Source: JAWXCH01 sp034440595
GTDB taxonomy: Bacteria > Planctomycetota > Planctomycetia > Pirellulales > JALHPA01
Assembly (NCBI GenBank): GCA_034440595.1
Contig: JAWXCH010000393.1
Span: 1-5,185, forward strand
Direction of reading: 5' to 3'
DNA: 5,185 bases
The translations under genes were made by a program, and so were the position numbers. The notes under the pieces were generated by a model. It had not been told where the DNA came from. It searched no databases and worked only from the letters and a program-made list of their open reading frames with translations. Shown piece by piece: positions 1 through 5,140 of the stretch; positions within the stretch are counted from its first letter, which is position 1; every line of letters starts with the position of its first letter.

Positions 1-129
1 CATTGCACGTGCTTCGCGCCGGCAGCGTCAGATGCGACACGAGTAGCGGCACCGTCACGCGAAATACTGTTGTGTGGAATGCTTCGCGCCTGGGACGGTT
101 TCTAACGATCATCCGGTTCATGCGGCTTG

Positions 130-249
130 CACAGTTGCCTTTCACTCCGTGAAAGAGCAATATCTACGAAGTGAAACGCGCGTGTGCCACTGGCTCTGCC
201 AGTGCATTTGCCGCGTGCTACGTCCTGCTTGCCCAGCAGTGTTTTGAAG
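130..249 (+). repeat. Direct repeat, copy 1 (120 bases, two hairpins)
   Basis: This copy aligns without gaps to 314-433 at a constant offset of 184 bases, with 9 mismatches in 120 by my count. Six of the nine fall in a short variable stretch between the two hairpins. Hairpin one is at 139-155 (cctttcac, tcc loop, gtgaaag; 7 pairs from c139 to g155). Hairpin two is at 188-204 (cactggc, tct loop, gccagtg; 7 pairs). The repeat resembles dispersed intergenic repeats that I associate from memory with Pirellula-type planctomycetes. It contains no recognisable coding sequence. Confidence 0.85.
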
Positions 250-284
250 GCACGGCGTCTGTCATGAAATCTCTTTGACGCGGC

Positions 285-300
285 ATGACCCTCTGGTCAT
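285..300. repeat. Small perfect inverted repeat between the two direct repeats
   Basis: The sequence atgacc-ctct-ggtcat gives a 6-base-pair stem with a 4-base loop. It sits in the spacer between the two long repeat copies, with no gene on either side close enough to suggest termination, and no T-run follows. It could be part of the same repeat family or a chance palindrome. Confidence 0.35.
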
Positions 301-313
301 ACTCAACAGATGC

Positions 314-433
314 CACAGTTGCCTTTCACTCCGTGAAAGAGCAATTTCGATGGAGCGAAACGCGTGTGTGCCACTGGCTCTGCCAGTGCAATTGCCGCGT
401 GCTACGGCCTGCTTGCCCAGCAGTGGTTTGAAG
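314..433 (+). repeat. Direct repeat, copy 2 (120 bases, two hairpins)
   Basis: This is the second copy of the 130-249 repeat. The two hairpin stems are unchanged (323-339 and 372-388), while the bases between them differ, so both stems are kept while the linker drifts. The copy ends 53 bases before the start codon of the membrane-protein gene and is therefore in its upstream region. The gene's reading frame stays open back through the right half of the repeat to an ATG at 364, but that part is repeat rather than protein, judging from the unrelated copy at 130-249. Confidence 0.85.
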
Positions 434-486
434 ATGTCGCCATTGTCCGCTTCTCTAATTTCGTTACACGATCCGCCGGTACTGCT

Positions 487-948
487 ATGCCCGCAAATCA
501 ATTATCCACGGTTCGATCTGAGCGTTCGGCGGTGCTCGTCGGTGCATTGGTTGCCGTCGGTGGCAATCTGGTGATGAGCATGATCCTGGGGACCACGATC
601 CTTGTGGCATTTTTGAGCCAGGGTGTGCCGCAGGCCGAATTGCTACAGCGTCTACTCGCCGCACGCGAGTTCCCCTACATCTGCGCCGGCATGGGGGTTC
701 TGACCACACTCAGCGGTGGTTATTTGACGGCGTATCTTGTCACACAGCACAGGCTATTCCATGCCGCCATGACCGGCCTGGCCGCTGCAGTACTGGGCCT
801 GGCCGTCGCATTGGTATTGGGAACAGCGCTTTCGCCACTGGCACTCAGCGTGCAGCTTTCGCTCGGTGTCATTGCCGCAATGGTGGGCGGCTGGATGGCG
901 ATGCCGGTGCCTGTTGCCGCACCAGCGAATTCTGATTTTGAGCTGTAG
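487..948 (+). CDS. Small four-helix integral membrane protein, unknown function
   Basis: The protein has 153 residues and is mostly hydrophobic. Likely membrane segments are at about 14-43 (long, glycine-rich), 62-86, 92-114 and 119-140, with a short basic N-terminus and a polar C-terminal tail ending NSDFEL. Segment 2 carries a GGYLTAYLV stretch, and a short positively flavoured linker (TQHRLFHA) leads into segment 3. That layout is common in small four-helix inner-membrane proteins of unknown role, such as the TIGR04086/YrzE type, but I cannot assign it to that family. I chose ATG 487 because the in-frame upstream ATG at 364 lies inside repeat copy 2 and no alternative start occurs in frame between the repeat and 487. 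No Shine-Dalgarno sequence precedes it. The gene is monocistronic and converges on the hydrolase tail remnant 23 bases downstream. It has no visible functional link to its neighbours. Confidence 0.7.
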   Translation: MPANQLSTVRSERSAVLVGALVAVGGNLVMSMILGTTILVAFLSQGVPQAELLQRLLAAREFPYICAGMGVLTTLSGGYLTAYLVTQHRLFHAAMTGLAAAVLGLAVALVLGTALSPLALSVQLSLGVIAAMVGGWMAMPVPVAAPANSDFEL

Positions 949-969
949 TCAGGCCGTTGGCTTGAACAT

Positions 970-1038
970 CCTCACCCCAGCTCCTCTTTCGCAATTCCAA
1001 AGATCCTCTCCGCCTCGCCGATTGCAATGAAGTGCCCG
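970..1038. repeat. Direct repeat of hydrolase 3' end, left copy (cassette flank)
   Basis: This is the left member of a 69-base direct repeat whose partner is 2822-2890 (offset 1852, no gaps, about 91% identical). Weaker similarity continues leftwards past the stop codon for some 18 bases (13 of 18 matching by eye). At the other edge similarity stops abruptly at 1038/2890, which marks one junction of the two-gene cassette. Confidence 0.85.
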
Positions 1039-1046
1039 TCTTCCAG
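972..1046 (-). pseudogene. Orphan 3' end of an alpha/beta-hydrolase gene
   Basis: Read on the minus strand, this stretch encodes Leu-Glu-Asp followed by 21 residues identical to the last 21 residues of the intact hydrolase at 2824-3792 (from GHF to EELG), including the same TGA stop (974-972). The frame is blocked upstream by a TAG at 1049-1047, and the rest of the gene is absent. The nucleotide match covers 970-1038 against 2822-2890, with 6 differences in 69, and all six are synonymous (GGG/GGT, TTC/TTT, GCA/GCG, GAG/GAA, AAA/AAG, CTG/TTG). That pattern means the copy diverged while it was part of a selected protein. It is either the displaced original tail after a cassette entered at the 3' end of the hydrolase gene, or the residue of a second, deleted hydrolase gene. 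The remnant retains the family's catalytic histidine (GHF). Confidence 0.85.
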
Positions 1047-1087
1047 CTAAGCATGCTCCTGCATGACGTGCTAAGCTTTGCTTGCGT

Positions 1088-1885
1088 TTAGAACAACAAC
1101 GGTTGCTCTACCTTCGGTGGCCAAAACACTCCAAGCACCAACCAAGTGTTGTACGGGAAATAGGTTCCCATGAAGAATCGAGTGTCTTTGTCGTCGCGGC
1201 AAAGTTCATTTAGAAATTTCTCGCGAACACTTTCAGCGACCTTCTCGTCAGATCCCAGGCGATCGACTTCGTGTAGAAACAGCATGCCAAGTTCCCAGTC
1301 CTCACACATGGCGGTATGCTTCTTCCCATCGCTATCATCGCACTCGAAGACATAGTGAAACGTGTACGGAATCTTTCGCAGCGGCTTCTGTGGTGGTCCA
1401 AATAGCGTCAATTGAGAAGACAAGTTCTGCCATTCGGGCTTCCATTTAGAGGAAGTAGGATGCACCTCCATATCGAGGACACGTGAAGGTCGAACCACGC
1501 CAAGCGAAGTCTTGTCGTGCTGATAAAGACTGCTCAGTTGATTCCGCGTGTAGTGTGGAAGGCGGTCAATGATTTCCCGACGGTCTCTCCATTGATACTT
1601 CGTGTCCAGCGGCTCGCCGACAAGCCGGATCGAGTCCAGATCCGGTCGGCGGCTTTCCTTGCGATTGTCGTTGCCGGAACCACTCGCATCGAGTCGAACC
1701 TCGATCCATTGGTACTTCTTGAACTGCTGATTGCGCTCTCGGTAGCGGTAATCGACGGGATATAGCCTGACCCATTCACCGTCTTCGGTGATTCCCGCCG
1801 TGCAGACAAGTTCCTGATAGCCCCGGGAGGGATGAGGATAGGTCATGACAGTAATCAGCACCTTTGTCGGTTGTGCCAATTCCAT
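1088..1885 (-). CDS. Uncharacterised 265-residue partner of the DUF488 fusion protein
   Basis: This is the second gene of the cassette operon. It starts 10 bases after the stop of the DUF488 gene and has a strong Shine-Dalgarno sequence (AGGAG, 1897-1893) that overlaps that stop and sits 7 bases before the ATG. An overlapping out-of-frame ATG at 1889-1887 is not used. The protein is soluble, with no signal peptide or membrane segment. Its N-terminal part (about 8-65) is beta-rich, with ITVMTYP (11-17), LVCTAGI (26-32), GEWVRLYP (36-43) and KYQWIEVRL (57-65). The C-terminal part has FHYVFECDD (176-184), EDWELG (195-200), FFMGT (237-241) and GVFWPP (252-257). These blocks look like a conserved family that I recognise by pattern but that has no function known to me. 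The 'AGI...GEWVRLYP' strand pair is reminiscent of OB-fold-type domains, a weak inference. Tight coupling to the DUF488 gene suggests that the two products act together. Confidence 0.8.
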   Translation of the reverse strand: MELAQPTKVLITVMTYPHPSRGYQELVCTAGITEDGEWVRLYPVDYRYRERNQQFKKYQWIEVRLDASGSGNDNRKESRRPDLDSIRLVGEPLDTKYQWRDRREIIDRLPHYTRNQLSSLYQHDKTSLGVVRPSRVLDMEVHPTSSKWKPEWQNLSSQLTLFGPPQKPLRKIPYTFHYVFECDDSDGKKHTAMCEDWELGMLFLHEVDRLGSDEKVAESVREKFLNELCRDDKDTRFFMGTYFPYNTWLVLGVFWPPKVEQPLLF

Positions 1886-1890
1886 CCATG

Positions 1891-1897
1891 CTCTCCT
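1891..1897 (-). promoter_or_regulatory. Ribosome binding site of the 265-residue protein
   Basis: On the minus strand the sequence AGGAGAG overlaps the TAG stop of the upstream gene (1898-1896). AGGAG is separated by 7 bases from ATG 1885, a near-ideal spacing. It fixes the start at 1885 rather than at the out-of-frame ATG at 1889 and suggests translation coupled to the upstream gene. Comparable sites are missing from the flanking non-cassette genes. Confidence 0.75.
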
Positions 1898-2747
1898 ATT
1901 CTAAATGAACAATCGGCAGTCCGGTGAGTTGACTGACAGACTTTGCCAAATGAAGACGGTGACAACAGGTTGGCTCGGCCTCCATACAGACTAGCACGCT
2001 CGGTGATTGTTGAATCCAGTCAGCGACGGACTGGATCGCCGCACTTTCTTGTTTCAACGTGGTTGATTCGTAGCGTCGGAACAGTGCGTGATAATCCTCC
2101 TCAGAATTAAGTTCCTGTCTCAATTCCGAAGCAATCCCCAGTTGAGGCACGTGGTTGTACTTTATGCCAAGCAAGTTCGAGAGCCGTGATAAGGTAGAGC
2201 GGTGAAAGCCATAGCGCCTCGCGATTGGGTTCATTCGCACGTCGATGAGATGGTCAATGCCATTTTCAGTGAGTCCATTTAAGAAAGCGTCGACACTCTT
2301 GGCCTCGTAACCCGCCGTGTACACCGCGAGAGAGGCGACAGCCCGTTTTGCCAGACGCTTGCGTTTACTGTGAATGGTGAAGTAGGGGTAGTTGTGGTAA
2401 ACGTAGTCGAGTAACTCGTCGGTAGATGCTTTTTGAAAGCGAGTGGAAACACGCGACAGATCTTGCCGAAGCTTCTCGTCCACCGGAGGTGCGGCCAGGT
2501 CTCCTAGTGCCCAGCGCGAATTGCCTCGCTCTTTGAGATAGCCAATCGCAACAAGCTTCTCTGCCTCCTGGTACAACGCAAATGAGAACGGGCCATATTG
2601 ATACGGAACAAAGTCGTAAAACGACTCTCCGCCACGAGAAGCCGTCTCTTGACGAATAATGAAAGCCCATTTCGTAAGCACCAGTCGGTCAATTTCGCCT
2701 CCTGCGAGGCGAACCAACTGCAACAGTGCTTTTTGGCGATTTAGCAT
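1896..2747 (-). CDS. DUF488 protein with an N-terminal winged-helix-like (YwgA/Panacea-type) domain
   Basis: This 283-residue protein appears to be a fusion. Residues 1-125 resemble YwgA- or DUF4065 (Panacea)-type helical domains: a leading helix (ALLQLVRLAGG), the block VPYQYGPFSFALYQEAEKL (47-65) with the typical Y-G-P turn, and a closing YPYF (120-123). Residues 141-283 match the DUF488 family: YTAGYE (143-148), LIDVRMNP (167-174), YNHVPQLG (197-204) and a C-terminal CMEAEPTCCHR (254-264) holding the family's conserved cysteine and Cys-His-Arg. DUF488 has no firmly established activity that I know of; the Cys-rich end could be catalytic or ligand-binding. YwgA/Panacea-like domains are linked to regulation, and Panacea is known as an antitoxin domain, so a sensor or regulator role is possible but inferred. 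The protein is soluble with no export signal. ATG 2747 has GGAAGGG 6 bases upstream. This is the first gene of the operon and has its own promoter candidate; the following gene starts 10 bases after its stop. Confidence 0.85.
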   Translation of the reverse strand: MLNRQKALLQLVRLAGGEIDRLVLTKWAFIIRQETASRGGESFYDFVPYQYGPFSFALYQEAEKLVAIGYLKERGNSRWALGDLAAPPVDEKLRQDLSRVSTRFQKASTDELLDYVYHNYPYFTIHSKRKRLAKRAVASLAVYTAGYEAKSVDAFLNGLTENGIDHLIDVRMNPIARRYGFHRSTLSRLSNLLGIKYNHVPQLGIASELRQELNSEEDYHALFRRYESTTLKQESAAIQSVADWIQQSPSVLVCMEAEPTCCHRLHLAKSVSQLTGLPIVHLE

Positions 2748-2753
2748 CGAGAT

Positions 2754-2760
2754 CCCTTCC
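2754..2760 (-). promoter_or_regulatory. Ribosome binding site of the DUF488 fusion gene
   Basis: On the minus strand a purine run GGAAGGG lies 6 bases before ATG 2747. It is a moderate Shine-Dalgarno match and supports this start, from which the N-terminal domain is complete. Confidence 0.55.
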
Positions 2761-2777
2761 GTGAGGTACAGCCAAAG

Positions 2778-2805
2778 ATTTTAGCATACGGGCTTGAGGT
2801 CGCAA
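2778..2805 (-). promoter_or_regulatory. Candidate sigma-70-type promoter of the cassette operon
   Basis: On the minus strand TTGCGA (2805-2800) and TAAAAT (2783-2778) are separated by 16 bases. TGC directly before the -10 (2786-2784) forms an extended -10, TGCTAAAAT. The -10 ends 30 bases before ATG 2747, leaving a short leader that contains the ribosome binding site. It lies between the hydrolase stop and the operon, inside the cassette boundary, so the two genes would not depend on read-through from the hydrolase. The call is made on consensus match only. Confidence 0.5.
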
Positions 2806-2821
2806 ACGACGGTTTGGGAAC

Positions 2822-2890
2822 CCTCACCCCAACTCCTCCTTCGCAATTCCAAAGATCCTCTCCGCTTCGCCGATCGCAATAAAGTGACCG
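2822..2890. repeat. Direct repeat of hydrolase 3' end, right copy (cassette flank)
   Basis: This is the right member of the 69-base direct repeat with 970-1038. It forms the functional last 21 codons and stop of the intact hydrolase gene, so the gene ends at its usual sequence on this side. Together the two copies bracket 1039-2821, which contains exactly the DUF488 operon and its promoter. Confidence 0.85.
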
Positions 2891-3792
2891 CCGTTGCGGA
2901 CGCTGTGCAAGCGAATGCCGGGGCTGCGGCTGGCGACCTCTTCATTGATAACCGCCGGGACAAGCGTGTCGGTGGTCCCTTGCCAGAGATGGACCGGGGT
3001 GACGATATTGCCGTCATGCGCGCGGCGGATGGTCGTGACATCGAAAGTCCACTGGCGGTAAATCAACTCGCTATCGAGTATCAGCCCCTCGCTCCCTTGG
3101 GCAAAGCATTCGGCACTCTCCTCGCAAAAGGGGATTTCAATGCCCGGGCGGTGGAGGACTTCGCGGTCGTAATCGTTGACCGCTTTGATAAGCGAACGGT
3201 AGTACGTCTGGCGAAAATGCTGCGCGGTCAGCCCGATGGTGGCGTACATCAGGCGAAAGCCCGGCTCAAAATGGAGTGCCAGAAAACCACCCAGCGCGTC
3301 CGCTTTGCTCAGGTGTTTGGCGGCCCAGTTCTCACCAAAGGTGCCATAGCACGCGGGGGCAATACTGCTGACATGCCGCAGCCGATCGGGCGCGATGTAA
3401 GCGGCTGCGGCGAGTGCCCAGGGGCCTCCTTCTGACCAGCCGGTGACGCCGAACTGCCGATAGCCGAGCGCGTCGGCGACAGTGGTCAGGTCGGTAGCCC
3501 AGTCGGCGAAGCTGCGCGACGGTTGCGGGCTGGACTGGCCGAAGCCGGGCCGGTCGATGCAGAGCAACCGTAGCCGGTGCTTCATGGCGACGGCGGCAAA
3601 CAGACGCGCTTCCAAGCGACTACCGGGGCCGCCGTGGTTGTGCAGCACCAGTGGACCGTGCGGATCGCCGACTTCCAGATAGGCTAGCTGGCGACCGTCA
3701 GGGGTGGTGACGGTGCCGGTGCGTTCGTGGAGACCGGACGCATCCGGTGATTTATCGGGAGTAGATTGCGAACTGCGGTTCGTGTGGTCCAT
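2824..3792 (-). CDS. Alpha/beta-hydrolase fold protein
   Basis: This 322-residue cytoplasmic protein has a complete alpha/beta-hydrolase core. The oxyanion-hole motif HGGPGS is at 53-58, the nucleophile elbow GWSEGG at 118-123 (Ser120), the acid in LWQGTTDTLVP (Asp275), and the base in GGHF (His303), giving a Ser-Asp-His triad in the canonical order. A cap region spans about 150-250. HGGPG is typical of proline iminopeptidase-like and related hydrolases, but the elbow and cap do not identify a substrate, so ester, amide or epoxide hydrolysis all remain open. The first ~22 residues are polar and non-conserved-looking, with no signal peptide. ATG 3792 is the only good start; no Shine-Dalgarno sequence precedes it. 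The gene diverges from the Tat-exported isomerase gene and lies upstream of the DUF488 cassette on the same strand. Its last 21 codons are duplicated at 972-1046, so the present 3' end may have been supplied by the incoming cassette. Confidence 0.9.
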   Translation of the reverse strand: MDHTNRSSQSTPDKSPDASGLHERTGTVTTPDGRQLAYLEVGDPHGPLVLHNHGGPGSRLEARLFAAVAMKHRLRLLCIDRPGFGQSSPQPSRSFADWATDLTTVADALGYRQFGVTGWSEGGPWALAAAAYIAPDRLRHVSSIAPACYGTFGENWAAKHLSKADALGGFLALHFEPGFRLMYATIGLTAQHFRQTYYRSLIKAVNDYDREVLHRPGIEIPFCEESAECFAQGSEGLILDSELIYRQWTFDVTTIRRAHDGNIVTPVHLWQGTTDTLVPAVINEEVASRSPGIRLHSVRNGGHFIAIGEAERIFGIAKEELG

Positions 3793-4009
3793 ATTATTGC
3801 TGTGGGTTGCTGCAGAAGTGTGATCTGTCTGTGCCTACTTTCTAACACACCCTCACCCGCGGCTGATACCGCGACCTACTCCCGCAAGCGGGAGAGGTGA
3901 AGCTATCTCGTAGCACGCTGGTGGATTCTCACACCGGAGGACGTTATCCTAAAGGAACCTGCCGGTCAGTATCCGCCGTTGCATTGCCCCATTCCTGCTT
4001 CCTGCCGCT
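3793..4009. other. Divergent intergenic spacer between hydrolase and isomerase genes
   Basis: The 217-base spacer must hold the promoters of both diverging genes, but I find no well-spaced -35/-10 pair for either. A structured repeat occupies 3851-3900. A purine-rich aaaggaa at 3951-3957 looks like a ribosome binding site but lies over 50 bases before the isomerase ATG with no usable start nearby. Confidence 0.5.
3851..3900. repeat. Structured intergenic repeat (two hairpins)
   Basis: Hairpin one is cgcgg (3858-3862) with ccgcg (3869-3873) around a 6-base loop. Hairpin two is ctcccg (3879-3884) with cgggag (3889-3894) around caag; it extends by acct/aggt (3874-3877 with 3895-3898) past a bulged a. 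The outer ends tcacc (3853-3857) and ggtga (3896-3900) are also complementary. The 'cctcaccc...ctcccgcaagcgggagagg' layout is that of widely dispersed bacterial intergenic repeats. Its position between divergent genes and the absence of a T-run argue against a terminator. Confidence 0.6.
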
Positions 4010-4144
4010 ATGACGAACCACGACTCACCACACGAACTGAGCCGACGCCGACTGCTGGCGCAGGGGTTGGCTGGTTGCGCCGCAGCAAGCACTGGGTTGC
4101 TCACCGGGTTGATACATGGTGGTACAGCAAGTGTTGCCCGCGCG
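4010..4144 (+). other. Twin-arginine (Tat) signal peptide coding region
   Basis: Residues 1-45 of the isomerase-like protein show a polar N-region, the S-R-R-R-L-L motif, a moderately hydrophobic alanine/glycine/leucine core and an A-R-A cleavage site. The core is weaker than in Sec signals, which is normal for Tat substrates and fits export of a folded metal-binding enzyme. Confidence 0.8.
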
Positions 4145-5059
4145 GCAGAATCTGATTCAAACTCCCCAACAACAACGCAATCAAAGCCGATGACACTGCC
4201 TAAGAAAGCCCGTCCTGCGAATGAACCGTTTGGCTACTGTTTGAATCTCAGTACGATCCGTGGTCAGAATCTGCCGATCACCGAGGACATCGATATCGCG
4301 GCAGCGGCTGGCTTCACTGCCATTGAGCCGTGGCTCAACAAGCTGGATGAGTATGTTAAAGGGGGTGGCTCGCTGAAGGACCTGCGCAAGCGGATCGCCG
4401 ATCATGGCATGACGGTCGAAAGCGGGATCGGTTTTGCGGAATGGATCGTCGACGACGATCAGCGGCGTGCCAAAGGACTGGAGCAATCGAAGAGCGACAT
4501 GGATGTGCTATTGCAGATCGGTGGCAAGCGGATTGCGGCACCACCGGCAGGTGCGGTCGACGTTGCGAATCTCAATCTGCTCAAGGCGGCAGAGCGTTAC
4601 CGCGCGTTGGCCGAGTTAGGTCAGTCGATGGGGATTAAACCGCAGGTGGAGGTCTGGGGATTTTCGCAAAGTCTGAGCCGCCTGGGGGAAACGACTTTTG
4701 TTGCCATCGAGAGTGGGCTGCCCAACGCTTGCATTCTGGCGGACGTTTACCATCTGTACAAAGGTGGTTCGGACTTCAGCGGACTGAGCTTGCTGAACGG
4801 CAACGCGATGGAGGTCTTTCACGTGAACGACTACCCGGCTGATCCGGTGCGAGCAAAGATCACCGACGCCGATCGCGTTTATCCGGGGGATGGGGTCGCA
4901 CCGCTAGCGACGATCTATCGTCAGCTTCGCGACATTGGTTTTACTGGCTATCTATCGCTGGAGCTGTTTAACCCTGGCTACTGGAAGCAAGACGCCAAGG
5001 TCGTGGCCAAAACCGGCTTGGAAAAACTCCGCCACAGCGTGCAGCAGGCGCTGGCGTAA
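4010..5059 (+). CDS. Tat-exported sugar phosphate isomerase/epimerase-like TIM-barrel protein
   Basis: This 349-residue protein begins with a twin-arginine signal: SRRRLL at 11-16, a hydrophobic stretch to about 35, and a likely cleavage after Ala45 (A-R-A). It should be folded in the cytoplasm and exported to the periplasm-like space. After a Ser/Thr/Pro/Lys-rich linker (about 47-70), residues 73-349 form a xylose-isomerase-like (AP endonuclease family 2) TIM barrel. The four expected metal ligands can be placed: Glu214 (VEVWG), Asp245 (ADVYHLY), His271 (FHVND) and Glu318 (LSLELF); His248 in the D-x-x-H pattern matches a substrate-contacting histidine known in D-tagatose 3-epimerase-type enzymes. 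The site therefore looks intact and catalytic. The likely reaction is isomerisation or epimerisation of a sugar or inositol-type compound; the exact substrate cannot be read. ATG 4010 lacks a Shine-Dalgarno sequence but gives a complete signal peptide. The gene appears monocistronic and diverges from the hydrolase gene. Confidence 0.9.
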   Translation: MTNHDSPHELSRRRLLAQGLAGCAAASTGLLTGLIHGGTASVARAAESDSNSPTTTQSKPMTLPKKARPANEPFGYCLNLSTIRGQNLPITEDIDIAAAAGFTAIEPWLNKLDEYVKGGGSLKDLRKRIADHGMTVESGIGFAEWIVDDDQRRAKGLEQSKSDMDVLLQIGGKRIAAPPAGAVDVANLNLLKAAERYRALAELGQSMGIKPQVEVWGFSQSLSRLGETTFVAIESGLPNACILADVYHLYKGGSDFSGLSLLNGNAMEVFHVNDYPADPVRAKITDADRVYPGDGVAPLATIYRQLRDIGFTGYLSLELFNPGYWKQDAKVVAKTGLEKLRHSVQQALA

Positions 5060-5083
5060 GTGATTTCGCTTGCTCTGATAACG

Positions 5084-5106
5084 TGCGCCACTGGCTCCGC
5101 CCATAG
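5084..5106. repeat. Decayed half of the 'ccactggctctgcc' repeat
   Basis: The sequence gtgcgccactggctccgccc matches the left arm and loop of the second hairpin in the 130-249 and 314-433 repeats (gtgccactggctctgcc), but the right arm is replaced by unrelated sequence. It lies just after the isomerase stop. It is too short and too degenerate to form the hairpin. Confidence 0.45.
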
Positions 5107-5140
5107 GTATCTACACATCGTTGCTAGCTTGCAGATTGCC

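Larger units (their letters stand above)
1..486. other. Repeat-bearing region without a convincing gene
   Basis: I see no protein-coding gene or RNA gene here. The stretch is dominated by two copies of a 120-base direct repeat, listed separately. Outside them, an 11-base sequence (tgcttcgcgcc) occurs at 10-20 and again at 80-90, and a perfect small inverted repeat lies at 285-300. Short open frames on both strands cross the repeats and show no domain or compositional support. Bases 434-486 form the immediate leader of the membrane-protein gene and contain no obvious Shine-Dalgarno sequence. Confidence 0.6.

Noticed and set aside
130..433. CRISPR array
   Set aside because: There are only two repeat copies, 120 bases long with a 64-base spacer, diverged and containing two hairpins; no cas gene is present.
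869..1054. 61-codon minus-strand frame across the hydrolase tail remnant
   Set aside because: It reads the remnant in the wrong frame; the homologous frame runs from 1046 to 972 and matches the intact hydrolase exactly.
1046..1076. Short repeats near the left cassette edge (gctaagc at 1046-1052 and 1070-1076; small catgc/gcatg hairpin at 1052-1065) as recombinase binding sites
   Set aside because: The repeats are 5-7 bases long, have no counterpart at the right edge, and no recombinase is present, so chance is the simpler explanation.
2794..3435. 213-codon open frame on the + strand opposite the hydrolase
   Set aside because: It is antisense to a hydrolase with a complete catalytic triad. 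Its translation has no domain-like pattern and its openness follows from the high G+C codon bias of the real gene.
3879..3894. Rho-independent terminator
   Set aside because: The hairpin is strong but lies between divergent genes, where neither transcript would end, and there is no T-run on either strand.
3926..3950. Promoter for the isomerase gene (ttctca ... tatcct)
   Set aside because: The spacing between the two hexamers is only 13 bases and both match the consensus poorly.
4181..4486. 101-codon minus-strand frame inside the isomerase gene
   Set aside because: It is antisense to a well-supported TIM-barrel coding sequence and has no recognisable domain.
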